Positions 8,374-17,640 are shown, counted from the first letter of the stretch. The stretch: 64,000 bases of DNA from Vibrio metoecus (GCF_009665255.1 NZ_CP035686.1:1981001-2045000); one strand, 5' to 3'. The notes: generated by a model not told the origin, from the letters alone. Made by a program: numbers and translations.

Positions 8374-9837
8374 TTAACCCATACGGTAGTTTGGAGCTTC
8401 TTTAGTGATCTGCACGTCATGTACGTGAGACTCTTTCATACCCGCACCAGAAATACGTACAAATTGAGCTTTAGTACGCAAATCTTCTACCGTGGCAGAG
8501 CCAGTCAGACCCATACAAGAGCGTAGGCCGCCCATTTGTTGATGGATGATCTCTTTCAGATGACCTTTGTAAGCGATACGGCCTTCGATACCTTCTGGAA
8601 CCAGCTTGTCTGCCGCGTTATCGGTTTGGAAGTAACGATCTGATGAACCTTTTGACATCGCACCCAGTGAACCCATACCGCGGTAGGCTTTGTAAGAACG
8701 GCCTTGGAACAGAATGACTTCGCCCGGTGCTTCTTCAGTACCTGCGAACATAGAGCCCACCATCACACAAGATGCACCAGCAGCAATCGCTTTAGAAATA
8801 TCGCCAGAGAAACGGATACCGCCGTCTGCGATAACTGGAATACCGAACTCTTCCGCCACGCCAGCCGCATCCGCAATAGCAGTAACTTGAGGAACACCAA
8901 CACCTGTTACGATACGAGTAGTACAGATAGAGCCAGGGCCAATACCGACTTTCACTGCACTCACGCCCGCTTCAATAAGAGCTCGCGCACCTTCAGCGGT
9001 CGCCACATTACCACCAATGATTTCAAGATGTGGATAAGCAGCGCGAGTTTCACGGATACGTTGCAGAACACCTTCTGAGTGGCCGTGAGAAGAGTCGATC
9101 AGCAGAACGTCAACGCCCGCTTCAACCAAGGCTTTAACACGCTCTTCGTTGCCTGGAGCAGCGCCAACAGCAGCACCAACACGCAGACGACCTTGGTCAT
9201 CTTTACATGCATTTGGTTTGCTTTCGGCTTTATGAAAGTCTTTCGCGGTGATCATGCCTTTGAGTTGGAACTCATCATTCACCACCAGAATTTTCTCAAC
9301 ACGCGCTTTGTGCATCTCTTCTTGCACTTCAGCACGGCTTGCGCCTTCTTTTACCGTCGCTAGGCGCTCTTTTGGTGTCATTACTGCGGCAACAGATTTG
9401 GTGAGGTCAGTAACGAAACGAACGTCACGGCCAGTGATGATACCAACCAGTTCATTGTTTTCAGTCACAACAGGGAAACCAGCAAAACCGTGGTGGTAAG
9501 TCAATTCCATTACATCAGCGATGGTTTGCTCAGGGCGAACCGTCACAGGGTGAGTAACCACACCTGCTTCAAAGATTTTCACTTGGTGAACTTGAGCAGC
9601 TTGCTGTTCAATCGACATATTCTTGTGAATAAAGCCAATGCCGCCTTCTTGAGCCAGAGCGATCGCAAGACGTGCTTCCGTGACAGTATCCATAGACGCA
9701 GAAACCATAGGAATGTTCAGCGCAATATTTTTGGTCAACCGAGTGCGAAGATCGGCAGTATTTGGAAGAACGGTGGAATGAGCAGGGACGAGTAGAACAT
9801 CGTCAAAGGTTAGAGCTTCTTTTGCGATTCGTAGCAT
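8374..9837 (-). CDS. guaB: Inosine-5'-monophosphate dehydrogenase
   Basis: GuaB oxidises IMP to XMP with NAD+, the rate-limiting step of guanine nucleotide synthesis. The start is taken as the ATG at 9837 (487 residues, MLRIAKEALTFDDVLL), which matches E. coli GuaB from the first residue; a TTG two codons upstream is also open. The TIM-barrel core is interrupted by a CBS pair (about 93-205), and the catalytic cysteine is Cys305 in GPGSICTTR. It is the upstream partner of guaA. Upstream there is a TATAAT -10 element at 9928-9933 and a PurR-like box at 9940-9955 covering the spacer and -35 region. Confidence 0.98.
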   Translation of the reverse strand: MLRIAKEALTFDDVLLVPAHSTVLPNTADLRTRLTKNIALNIPMVSASMDTVTEARLAIALAQEGGIGFIHKNMSIEQQAAQVHQVKIFEAGVVTHPVTVRPEQTIADVMELTYHHGFAGFPVVTENNELVGIITGRDVRFVTDLTKSVAAVMTPKERLATVKEGASRAEVQEEMHKARVEKILVVNDEFQLKGMITAKDFHKAESKPNACKDDQGRLRVGAAVGAAPGNEERVKALVEAGVDVLLIDSSHGHSEGVLQRIRETRAAYPHLEIIGGNVATAEGARALIEAGVSAVKVGIGPGSICTTRIVTGVGVPQVTAIADAAGVAEEFGIPVIADGGIRFSGDISKAIAAGASCVMVGSMFAGTEEAPGEVILFQGRSYKAYRGMGSLGAMSKGSSDRYFQTDNAADKLVPEGIEGRIAYKGHLKEIIHQQMGGLRSCMGLTGSATVEDLRTKAQFVRISGAGMKESHVHDVQITKEAPNYRMG

Positions 9838-9927
9838 GTGCAATATCTCACAACAGGAGTGTTAACAACGGAAATCCACTTCATCGTTTCGCGTAACAAA
9901 GGGATTTATATTTGATATTGCGGACGG

Positions 9928-9955
9928 ATTATACGCCCGAGGCAATCGGTTGACT
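9928..9955 (-). promoter_or_regulatory. guaB promoter -10 element with overlapping PurR-like box
   Basis: On the minus strand TATAAT (9933-9928) lies about 90 bp before the guaB ATG. The segment AGGCAATCGGTTGACT (plus strand, 9940-9955) fits the degenerate PUR box ANGCAANCGNTTNCNT at all fixed positions but one. A repressor here would cover the spacer and -35 region. The same DNA holds a TTGACT (9950-9955) that could serve as -35 for divergent xseA. Confidence 0.55.
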
Positions 9956-10044
9956 ACACATTTTTTCATTTTTTATTTGCATTCCACCCCTTGATATGTA
10001 TTATATTGCGGCTAATTTCCATACCCACGTCTGAGGAATCAGCG

Positions 10045-11385
10045 TTGTCTTCTTCTCTCGCCAATCGAAATATCTACACCGTTTCCCGTTTAAATTCTGA
10101 AGTTCGTTTATTACTGGAAAATGAAATGGGGATTGTCTGGTTGGTGGGCGAAATTTCAAACTTCTCCGCTCCCGTTTCTGGTCACTGGTACCTAACCCTA
10201 AAAGACAGCCAAGCGCAGGTTAAATGCGCTATGTTCAAGGGCAATAATCGACTCGTCAATTTCAAGCCACAAAATGGTCAGCAGGTGTTAGTCAAAGCTC
10301 GGCTATCGTTATACGAACCGCGTGGTGACTACCAAATCATCCTCGAAAGCATGCAACCTGAAGGTGATGGACGCCTACAACAGCAGTTTGAACAACTGAA
10401 GATGCAGCTCGCCGCAGAAGGTTTATTTGCTCAGACGCGTAAAAAGCCACTGCCGGAAAATCCTCGTTGTGTGGGGATTATCACCTCACGTACCGGTGCC
10501 GCACTGCATGATATTTTGCACGTACTCAAGCGTCGTGACCCGAATTTACCCGTGGTGATTTACCCCACTCTCGTACAAGGCGAAGATGCCGCTATTCAAA
10601 TTGCCCAAGCGATTGGTCGTGCAAATTCACGCGCGGAGTGTGATGTGTTGATCGTTGGTCGTGGTGGCGGCTCTTTGGAAGATTTGTGGTGTTTTAACCA
10701 TGAAATCGTGGCGCGAACCATCGCTGCGAGTGAAATACCGATTATCAGTGCGGTAGGCCATGAAATCGATGTCACCATCGCCGATTTTGTTGCCGATGTT
10801 CGCGCCCCAACGCCATCAGCAGCAGCAGAGTTAGTTAGCCGAGATAATCGCCATAAACAGCAAGCCTTGCATCAATGGCAAGCCAAACTCATCGGCGCCA
10901 TTCGTCATTATTTGGCACTACAACATACGCAATTTGCCCGCTTACAGCACAAGCTCGATAAACAGCACCCACAGACTCGCTTAGAGCGTCAACAGCAGCA
11001 ACTTGATGAACTCAGCCAGCGTCTTGAGCAAAAGATGCAGCACCGTCTGGCAACTCAGCAGCAGCGTTGGGAGCGCTTAAGCCATAAGATCGAACTCCAT
11101 TCGCCCATTCACTTGATCCGCCAGCAGCGTTTTAATCTGATCCAGCAAGAACAGCACATGAATCAGTCGATCCAGCACCATTTGATCCAATCACGCCATC
11201 GCCTTGCTTTACTCAGTGAGAAGTTGGATGCGGTCAGCCCTCTTGCAACATTAGCACGTGGCTATTCGGTGACACGTACGGCTCAAGGTGAATTAGTTCG
11301 TCAAAGCGCCCAAGTGAAACCGGGCGACACTTTGGTCACCCAGTTAATGGACGGTGAGATTATCTCTACTGTGAATCATCGTTAG
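10045..11385 (+). CDS. xseA: Exodeoxyribonuclease VII large subunit
   Basis: XseA is the catalytic subunit of ExoVII, which degrades single-stranded DNA in both directions together with XseB. I start it at TTG 10045 (446 residues), because GAGGA lies seven bases upstream and the protein then begins SSSLANRNIYTVSRLN, aligning with E. coli XseA; an ATG-like extension to 9991 is not supported. An N-terminal OB-fold (about 8-110) precedes the catalytic core (EDAAIQIAQAIGR, VGRGGGSLEDLW, SAVGHEIDVTIADFVADVRAPTPSAAAE split across about 180-260) and a Gln-rich coiled-coil (about 270-400). It is divergent from guaB and overlaps the yfgJ 3' end tail-to-tail by 20 bp. Confidence 0.95.
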   Translation: MSSSLANRNIYTVSRLNSEVRLLLENEMGIVWLVGEISNFSAPVSGHWYLTLKDSQAQVKCAMFKGNNRLVNFKPQNGQQVLVKARLSLYEPRGDYQIILESMQPEGDGRLQQQFEQLKMQLAAEGLFAQTRKKPLPENPRCVGIITSRTGAALHDILHVLKRRDPNLPVVIYPTLVQGEDAAIQIAQAIGRANSRAECDVLIVGRGGGSLEDLWCFNHEIVARTIAASEIPIISAVGHEIDVTIADFVADVRAPTPSAAAELVSRDNRHKQQALHQWQAKLIGAIRHYLALQHTQFARLQHKLDKQHPQTRLERQQQQLDELSQRLEQKMQHRLATQQQRWERLSHKIELHSPIHLIRQQRFNLIQQEQHMNQSIQHHLIQSRHRLALLSEKLDAVSPLATLARGYSVTRTAQGELVRQSAQVKPGDTLVTQLMDGEIISTVNHR

Positions 11386-11599
11386 TCGGCTGAAAGACAA
11401 AACGGATTTTTGATTTCGATTTCAGCTCATTACACTGATTACAAAAATAGTTGGCAGCACCACAAGCCTGCAGCTTTTCTAATTCACAGCCACACTCGGG
11501 GCAAATCCCCACTTTACGATAATCCACATCGCAAGCAGCACAGTGATACTGACCCGTCCACTCTAGCTCTTGATTGCATTTTGGGCATGGATTGTCCAT
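11366..11599 (-). CDS. yfgJ: Small zinc-ribbon protein YfgJ
   Basis: This 77-residue cytosolic protein resembles E. coli YfgJ (71 residues). It contains five paired-cysteine knuckles (CPKC, CAAC, CPEC, then CGAANYFC and CNQC), enough for two zinc ribbons. The start at 11599 has AAGGAGAGAGTC directly upstream; an eight-codon extension does not. Function is unknown. Its last 20 bp overlap the end of xseA on the opposite strand. In E. coli yfgJ also sits in the der-xseA neighbourhood, so the linkage is conserved. Confidence 0.9.
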   Translation of the reverse strand: MDNPCPKCNQELEWTGQYHCAACDVDYRKVGICPECGCELEKLQACGAANYFCNQCNELKSKSKIRFVFQPTNDDSQ

Positions 11600-11912
11600 G
11601 ACTCTCTCCTTATCGTTTTGCATTGCGTCACATAATCTAGTGCAAAGAGATCATCTGCCATGATCCTTATCACGCCTGATGGGTTTAATGCGCAGCATTT
11701 AATCAATACCTGATACTCTTTTAAACAAGATCCTAGCTTGATCATGTGCTCAGAAGGCGTTGATCAGCGATCTGCCCTCAAAAGAACTTTTATATAACCA
11801 CCCACCGAAAGCATAAGTTACATATCCTGCATTTCAATTTTAAACAGAGTTATAATCTACAAATAAAATCAAAATGCAGAGAAAAAAGAATATACTAAAA
11901 AGATCCCTCTAA
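11600..11912. other. 313-bp noncoding stretch between the AlaX-like gene and yfgJ
   Basis: AT-rich DNA that must hold the yfgJ promoter and the 3' end of the AlaX-like unit. I see no open frame worth calling, no strong intrinsic terminator after the AlaX-like gene, and no recognisable operator. Confidence 0.6.
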
Positions 11913-12788
11913 TCATGCAGGTTCTGTGTAAGTTATCGCTTCAATGTACTGTTCATCGACTTGTTTCAGTACCACTTTGATCAAACGAAATGCTTCCAAC
12001 CCTTTGACATGCGTGCCTCCACAAGGAATACGTGCCGGAGTGCCTTCATGTAAATCACACACCCAGTAGCGAGAATCGGTTAGCATCGGGCCTTCACACT
12101 CAATCTGAATTGAACTCGATAACGCTAACCACTGCATAAGCTGTTGGTTAGTTTTTTCCTCTATTAAATCTAAATTTTTTAGCACGTCATCACTATTTAA
12201 GCCGCGCTTACGCAGTGTTTTTCCTAATCGATACAGGTCCGTTGAGCAATCTGGGGTTACAAAACTAGAGATTTGAGCATAGCTGTTGAAATCAAAATAC
12301 CCATGTGGATCTTTACGGTCTGCATCTTTACGCCAGTAGTTCTGAGCCAATACCTTATTCAGAGCTAAGTAAGCAAGATGGCCGGCACTATGGCCTCGGC
12401 TCAAACTTGCTTGGTATTGAGCATCCACCACCAATTTAACACTCTCACCCACTTTAAGTGCAGGTGGTATTAGGCTTAGGCGGTGTACAACCACAAATAA
12501 CCATCCAGCCTCATCTCGTTTTACGGGAATGTCATTTCCCACGTATAAATGGCCCGACGCTTGTTCAATCGCACCCACTAAACAATCAGTAACCTGATAT
12601 TCGTTATCTTGCCAGATAAGCACACCGCGATCCGCAGGATGGTCTGGCCAAATATGGCTGACTGGGTGAAAAGGGGTTTTATCTGTCACCACATCAACCC
12701 CAGCAGAATGGGATTGGCACAGCATAATTTGAGTATCAAGGGTGGTAATCCCTTGTGGAAAAGTGACTTCTGTTGCGCAATAGCTCAT
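11913..12788 (-). CDS. Alanyl-tRNA editing protein (AlaX-like, free-standing AlaRS editing domain)
   Basis: This free-standing homologue of the AlaRS/ThrRS second additional domain is predicted to deacylate mischarged tRNA-Ala (Ser- or Gly-tRNA). The zinc-binding residues are all present: HSAGH gives His133 and His137, and CGGTH gives Cys256 and His260. With 291 residues and an N-terminal beta-barrel region before the editing domain it is an AlaX-medium/long type without the AlaRS C-Ala domain. The start at 12788 (ATG, AAAGGAT upstream) is preferred over a TTG eight codons earlier. It stands alone, just downstream of der on the same strand but separated from it by a terminator. Confidence 0.85.
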   Translation of the reverse strand: MSYCATEVTFPQGITTLDTQIMLCQSHSAGVDVVTDKTPFHPVSHIWPDHPADRGVLIWQDNEYQVTDCLVGAIEQASGHLYVGNDIPVKRDEAGWLFVVVHRLSLIPPALKVGESVKLVVDAQYQASLSRGHSAGHLAYLALNKVLAQNYWRKDADRKDPHGYFDFNSYAQISSFVTPDCSTDLYRLGKTLRKRGLNSDDVLKNLDLIEEKTNQQLMQWLALSSSIQIECEGPMLTDSRYWVCDLHEGTPARIPCGGTHVKGLEAFRLIKVVLKQVDEQYIEAITYTEPA

Positions 12789-12810
12789 GCAATAACAATC
12801 CTTTAGAGAC

Positions 12811-12837
12811 AAAAAAGCCCAAGTAAACTTGGGCTTT
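12811..12837 (-). terminator. Intrinsic terminator of der
   Basis: Stem AAAGCCCAAGT against ACTTGGGCTTT with a two-base centre, followed by TTTTTTG on the minus strand. It lies five bases past the der stop and just before the AlaX-like gene. Confidence 0.88.
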
Positions 12838-12842
12838 ATAAA

Positions 12843-14327
12843 TTATTTTCTGCGATTTTTCACCATGCTCATCAAGCGTTTACGTTGTCGCTCTTGTGAG
12901 AGGGTCATTTTGTTGGTCTTACCTTCAAATGGGTTTTCGCTATTTTGGAACTGGATACGAATCGGGGTACCCATGATTTCTAGCGATTTACGGTAATAGT
13001 TCATCAAATAACGCTTGTATGAATCTGGCAGCTCGTTCACTTGGTTACCGTGGATAACGATGATCGGTGGGTTGTAACCACCCGCGTGAGCATATTTCAG
13101 TTTCACACGACGACCACGCACCATAGGCGGTTGGTGATCATCGGTGGCCATTTTCATAATGCGTGTCAGAACCGAGGTTCCCACACGAGTGGTTGCAGAG
13201 CGATACGCTTCTTGCACCGATTCAAACAAGTGACCTACACCTGTGCCATGCAGTGCAGAGATAAAGTGAATACGTGCAAAATCAACAAAACCAAGACGGC
13301 GATCGAGCTCTTTCTTCACGTGTTCTTTAACGTCAAGACTCAGACCATCCCACTTATTCACCGCAATCACGATGGAGCGGCCAGAATTTAGGGCAAAACC
13401 AAGCAGGCTAAGATCTTGATCGGAGATGTTCTCACGCGCATCGACCACCAACAGTACCACGTTAGCATCTTCAATTGCTTGTAAGGTTTTGACTACCGAG
13501 AACTTCTCAACAGTTTCATTGATACGCTTACGACGACGCACGCCCGCAGTATCAATCAGCACATATTCACGCTCATCACGCTTCATCGGGATGTAGATAG
13601 AGTCACGCGTGGTTCCCGGCATATCGTAAACCACCACGCGCTCTTCACCCAGAATGCGGTTAGTCAGTGTCGATTTACCCACGTTTGGACGACCAATGAT
13701 CGCAAGTTTAATCGGCAGATCTTGCAGACGCTTATATTCCGCTTCCGCTTCTTCTTCGCTGTACTCTAGCTGCTCTTCTTCAGGATCTTCTTCGTTAGTC
13801 AGATCTTCAAGCTGAGCTTGCTCAGATTCCATTTGCTCTGCAAACGGATTAAGTGCACGGTCAATCAATGCACCCACACCACGGCCATGCGCGGCGGCGA
13901 TTTGGTACATCTGCTCCATACCCAACTGCCAGAATTCAGCAGAAGCGGCATCCGCATCGATACCATCCACTTTGTTCACAACCAAAATTGCAGGTTTTTC
14001 AATGCGACGCAGATGCTGAGCAATTGCTTCATCTGCAACCGTCAGACCAGCACGACCATCCACCATGAACAGAACCACATCGGCTTCATCAATCGCAGCT
14101 AGCGATTGCTGAGCCATTTTGGTTTCAACACCTTCTTCAGAGCCATCAATACCGCCGGTATCGATCACAATAAATTCGTGTTCACCCAATTTAGCTTGGC
14201 CGTATTTACGATCACGAGTTAAACCAGGAAAATCCGCAACTAATGCGTCCCGCGTGCGAGTGAGTCGATTAAACAGCGTCGATTTACCGACGTTTGGACG
14301 CCCAACAAGAGCAACAACAGGTACCAT
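12843..14327 (-). CDS. der: Ribosome-assembly GTPase Der (EngA)
   Basis: Der is an essential double-GTPase for maturation of the 50S subunit. It has 494 residues (E. coli 490). Two G domains each carry GRPNVGKST (residues 9-17 and about 212-220), a switch/G3 motif DTGG or DTAG, and NKVD/NKWD G4 motifs; a KH-like domain (about 390-475) follows and the basic tail ends KNRRK. The linker between the G domains is strongly acidic. The ATG at 14327 has AGAGGTTGTT upstream. It is downstream of bamB as in E. coli, but a strong hairpin in the 195-bp gap suggests partial or regulated read-through. Confidence 0.97.
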   Translation of the reverse strand: MVPVVALVGRPNVGKSTLFNRLTRTRDALVADFPGLTRDRKYGQAKLGEHEFIVIDTGGIDGSEEGVETKMAQQSLAAIDEADVVLFMVDGRAGLTVADEAIAQHLRRIEKPAILVVNKVDGIDADAASAEFWQLGMEQMYQIAAAHGRGVGALIDRALNPFAEQMESEQAQLEDLTNEEDPEEEQLEYSEEEAEAEYKRLQDLPIKLAIIGRPNVGKSTLTNRILGEERVVVYDMPGTTRDSIYIPMKRDEREYVLIDTAGVRRRKRINETVEKFSVVKTLQAIEDANVVLLVVDARENISDQDLSLLGFALNSGRSIVIAVNKWDGLSLDVKEHVKKELDRRLGFVDFARIHFISALHGTGVGHLFESVQEAYRSATTRVGTSVLTRIMKMATDDHQPPMVRGRRVKLKYAHAGGYNPPIIVIHGNQVNELPDSYKRYLMNYYRKSLEIMGTPIRIQFQNSENPFEGKTNKMTLSQERQRKRLMSMVKNRRK

Positions 14328-14465
14328 AACAACCTCTACAAAATGTCATCTTATGTAGTTATAGGTAAACACTCTGTCACAAGCGCTAAATTTTTACCTA
14401 TAACCACTTTATGTATCACCATAATGGTGGAGTGTAGACCGCTCCCCATAATTGGAGCCGCTAGC

Positions 14466-14502
14466 AATAAAACGGCTCCTAACTGTTTCCAGCCAGGAGC
14501 CG
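14466..14502 (-). terminator. Intrinsic terminator after bamB, with a possible alternative hairpin
   Basis: On the minus strand a 13-bp stem (CGGCTCCTGGCTG against CAGTTAGGAGCCG, two G-U pairs, GAAA loop) is followed by TTTTATTG. A third copy of the stem arm at 14454-14460 can pair with the 3' arm of this hairpin instead, an attenuator-like arrangement. Confidence 0.85.
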
Positions 14503-14522
14503 CGTGTGAATCATATCACAGT

Positions 14523-15683
14523 TTATTGTTGAATCGTCAGCTTCTTTATTTGACCATCACGAGTCACGATAACGTAGCCATCACTCAACACTAATGGCCC
14601 GACAGCAAAACCGCTGTCATTAGCCAGTTGCTGAGCAACAAACTCACCGCTATTACGGTCAATCCAGTGCAAGTAGCCTTCGGCATCTCCGACTACCACA
14701 TAGTCACCAACCATTTTCGGTGCGGTCAGTAAGCGATGTTCTAACTGTGTATTGTTCCAAATTTCTGTTCCGCTGCGTGTATCTACCGCCACCAAATGGT
14801 CTTTGTCCGTCACCAAGTAGAGACGGCTTCCATCCGTTGCAAGATCAGTTGCAGAAGAGTAATTACGCTTCCAAACTGGCTGGCCAGAACGTAAATCAAT
14901 GGCGATGAGTTGACCGTTAAATCCAACGGTAAATAGCGTACCACCTATGACCAAAGGAGATGCATCCACATCCACTAAGCGATCGATTTCTGTCGCTCCC
15001 TTTGGCTGACCCACTGGCTGTTGCCAAATCAATTGACCACGTTCGGCAATCGCAGCAGCCAGACGACCACTCGGGGTTCCCCAGAATACGCCACCAGAAA
15101 CAGCGGTCGGACGGCTGTCACCACGCAGAGTTAAGTTAGGAACTTCGGTGCTGATTGTCCATTTTTGTGCGCCATCTTCTTGATTGAGCGCAATCAGCGC
15201 ACCACGGCTGGTGTTCACGATAACAATGTTGTTGTCAGCAGCGGGAGCCGCCAGAATTTCACCTTCTACCACAGAGGCCCACAAAGGTTCCCCCGTTTCG
15301 GCATCCAATGCATTGACGACACCATTTTCGCTACCAATAAACAACTTACCAAAAGCAGCAGTGATACCACCAGATAAGCGGGCGGATCCATTGACTTCAA
15401 GCTCAGTGGTCCAAATCACTTTACCATTTTGAGGATCAAGTGCTTTCACAACACCGTCACGACTCGCCACATACACTTTGTCATAAGCATAATCAGGAGC
15501 GAGTTTTGAGAAGTAATGACCAACACCGTTACCAACCGAAGTACTCCATAATGTTTTAGGCGTAAATTCGCTTTTCACAATAGGGAGCGGTGCCATAATC
15601 ACGTTTTCTTCTTCACTGGCACAACCTGCGAGCAGTGCTAAGACCCCCGCAGCAACCAACACTTGATTGAACAGCTTCTTCAT
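14523..15683 (-). CDS. bamB: Outer-membrane protein assembly lipoprotein BamB
   Basis: BamB is an outer-membrane lipoprotein of the BAM complex that inserts beta-barrel proteins. It has 386 residues with a type II signal peptide and lipobox LLAGC (Cys21). The rest is an eight-bladed beta-propeller of PQQ-like repeats (for example VKALDPQNGKVIW, VNALDAETGEPLW, LIALNQEDGAQKW, LIAIDLRSGQPVW, LVAVDTRSGTEIW). It lies 12 bp downstream of yfgM, in the rodZ-ispG-hisS-yfgM-bamB series, and is followed by a strong terminator. Confidence 0.97.
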   Translation of the reverse strand: MKKLFNQVLVAAGVLALLAGCASEEENVIMAPLPIVKSEFTPKTLWSTSVGNGVGHYFSKLAPDYAYDKVYVASRDGVVKALDPQNGKVIWTTELEVNGSARLSGGITAAFGKLFIGSENGVVNALDAETGEPLWASVVEGEILAAPAADNNIVIVNTSRGALIALNQEDGAQKWTISTEVPNLTLRGDSRPTAVSGGVFWGTPSGRLAAAIAERGQLIWQQPVGQPKGATEIDRLVDVDASPLVIGGTLFTVGFNGQLIAIDLRSGQPVWKRNYSSATDLATDGSRLYLVTDKDHLVAVDTRSGTEIWNNTQLEHRLLTAPKMVGDYVVVGDAEGYLHWIDRNSGEFVAQQLANDSGFAVGPLVLSDGYVIVTRDGQIKKLTIQQ

Positions 15684-15695
15684 CAGGGAGTGCCC

Positions 15696-16310
15696 TTACT
15701 TGGCCAGATCGTCCAGTTTCATTTGCAAAGTTTGGCTTGCATCATCGGCTTGCTGTGCTTCGGTATAAGCCGCATAAGCACCAGCACTATCGCCTTTACG
15801 CATCAGAATGTCGCCACGCAACTCTGCAACTCGACCAGCCCAAGATTTTTCTTGGATATTGCTTAGTTGAGTTAGCGCATCATCAAATTGACTTTGCTCA
15901 GCTTGAAGGCGAGCAACTCGGAATGTCAGTAATGGTTTCAAGGCTGGATCTTGCGTCGCACCTTTTGCCCATTCCAACTGAGCCAGAGCCTCATCTAACT
16001 GACCCGCATCGACCTGTGCTTTGGCTAACTGCATTGCAGCAAGCACCGCGTATTCAGTTTCTTTATTCGCATCAATAAAGGTTTGGATAGAACTTTCCGC
16101 TTCAGCACCTTTGGCAACCAGTGCATCCATCGCTTGACTGTAATTGTGTGAAGCGGCTTCTTGAGCGGCAACCACAGTATCTTGGTAATAACGCCAGCCA
16201 AATAGGCCACCTAGGCCGATCACCGCACCAAAGATCACGGCTTTGCCATTCTCTTTCCACCAATCTTTGATCGCTTCAACTTGTTGTTCTTCAGTATCGT
16301 AGAGTTCCAC
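15696..16310 (-). CDS. yfgM: YfgM, membrane-anchored TPR protein associated with the Sec translocon
   Basis: YfgM is an inner-membrane protein with a single N-terminal helix (about residues 23-42) and a periplasmic TPR-like domain; in E. coli it associates with PpiD and SecYEG. It has 204 residues. The start is a GTG at 16310 with AGGACAGGAA upstream (protein starts as MELYDTEEQQVEAIKDWW). The C-terminal part has alanine-rich helical repeats. It lies between hisS and bamB with short gaps, so it is very probably co-transcribed with them. Confidence 0.92.
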   Translation of the reverse strand: MELYDTEEQQVEAIKDWWKENGKAVIFGAVIGLGGLFGWRYYQDTVVAAQEAASHNYSQAMDALVAKGAEAESSIQTFIDANKETEYAVLAAMQLAKAQVDAGQLDEALAQLEWAKGATQDPALKPLLTFRVARLQAEQSQFDDALTQLSNIQEKSWAGRVAELRGDILMRKGDSAGAYAAYTEAQQADDASQTLQMKLDDLAK

Positions 16311-16346
16311 TTCCTGTCCTCTTATTTAAAACGTGCTGCGGGAGAA

Positions 16347-17615
16347 TTACGCTAAATGAGCCAATAATTGAGCTACTTCAGCTTGAGCAACAGTGCTCTG
16401 TTCACCGCCCGCTAAATCTTTAACTACCACGGTTTGAGTGGCGACTTCGTCTTCACCCAATACCAATGCAATGGCTGCCCCTACTTTATCTGCGCGTTTA
16501 AATTGCTTTTTAAAATTTCCCCCACCGAAGTGAGTCATCACGCGCAGACCCGGTACTTGCTCACGCAGTTGCTCAGCGAGTTTCATTCCCGCCATCATAG
16601 TGCCTTCACCTGCAGTCACCATGTACACATCGACGCTACGACGAACTTCGGTATTACCCAAGGTTTCCATCATCAGCACTAAACGCTCTAGACCCATAGC
16701 AAACCCGACAGCAGGAGTCGGTTTACCGCCCAGTTGCTCAACCAGACCATCATAACGGCCACCGCCACAAACGGTACCTTGAGAACCTAGACTTTCGGTG
16801 ATCCACTCAAAAACCGTGCGGTTGTAGTAATCAAGGCCGCGTACCAAACGCTGATTAACCGTGTATTCGATGCCTGCGGCATCCAGAAGTTCACACAAAC
16901 CTGCAAAATGTTGTTTTGATTCCGCATCCAAATAGTCAGACAGCTGTGGGGCATCACCCAAAATCGCCTGTACATCAGGATTTTTTGAATCCAATACACG
17001 CAGCGGGTTGGTGTACATACGGCGTTTACAATCTTCATCCAGCACATTTTGGTACTGTTCAAGATATTCAATTAAAGCACTACGGTAATTGGCACGCGCT
17101 TCTAGTGAACCAATTGAGTTCAACTCTAAACGAACATGTTCAGTGATACCCAATTCACGCCACAGACGTGCAGTCATCATGATCAGCTCTGCATCCACAT
17201 CTGGACCATCTAAGCCAAACACTTCCACACCACACTGATGGAATTGGCGATAGCGGCCTTTCTGTGGACGCTCATGGCGGAACATCGGTCCCATGTACCA
17301 TAGGCGCTGCTCTTGGTTATACAGCAAGCCATTCTCGATACCGGAACGCACACAGCCCGCGGTGCCTTCTGGACGCAGCGTTAAGCTGTCACCATTGCGA
17401 TCTTCAAAGGTGTACATCTCTTTTTCTACCACATCGGTGACTTCACCAATCGCGCGGCTAAACAGATGAGTCATCTCAACGATAGGCATACGAACTTCAC
17501 TGTAACCGTAAGCGCTGATTACACTTTTCACCACGCCTTCCACTTTTTGCCAAAGTGGAGACTGGGTTGGGAGGCAATCGTTCATGCCTCGGATTGCTTG
17601 AATAGTTTTTGCCAC
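16347..17615 (-). CDS. hisS: Histidyl-tRNA synthetase
   Basis: HisRS charges tRNA-His with histidine. It has 422 residues (E. coli 424). Class II motifs are visible: motif 2 region MFRHERPQKGRYRQFHQ (about 111-127), the histidine loop LVRGLDYYNRTVFEW (about 258-272), and motif 3 near GFAMGLERL. A C-terminal anticodon-binding domain follows (about 330-422). The start is GTG at 17615, preceded by GGTAAGA. It is placed between ispG and yfgM in a closely spaced run, as in E. coli. Confidence 0.98.
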   Translation of the reverse strand: MAKTIQAIRGMNDCLPTQSPLWQKVEGVVKSVISAYGYSEVRMPIVEMTHLFSRAIGEVTDVVEKEMYTFEDRNGDSLTLRPEGTAGCVRSGIENGLLYNQEQRLWYMGPMFRHERPQKGRYRQFHQCGVEVFGLDGPDVDAELIMMTARLWRELGITEHVRLELNSIGSLEARANYRSALIEYLEQYQNVLDEDCKRRMYTNPLRVLDSKNPDVQAILGDAPQLSDYLDAESKQHFAGLCELLDAAGIEYTVNQRLVRGLDYYNRTVFEWITESLGSQGTVCGGGRYDGLVEQLGGKPTPAVGFAMGLERLVLMMETLGNTEVRRSVDVYMVTAGEGTMMAGMKLAEQLREQVPGLRVMTHFGGGNFKKQFKRADKVGAAIALVLGEDEVATQTVVVKDLAGGEQSTVAQAEVAQLLAHLA

Positions 17616-17640
17616 AATTCTTACCGTAATATCGTTGAGA

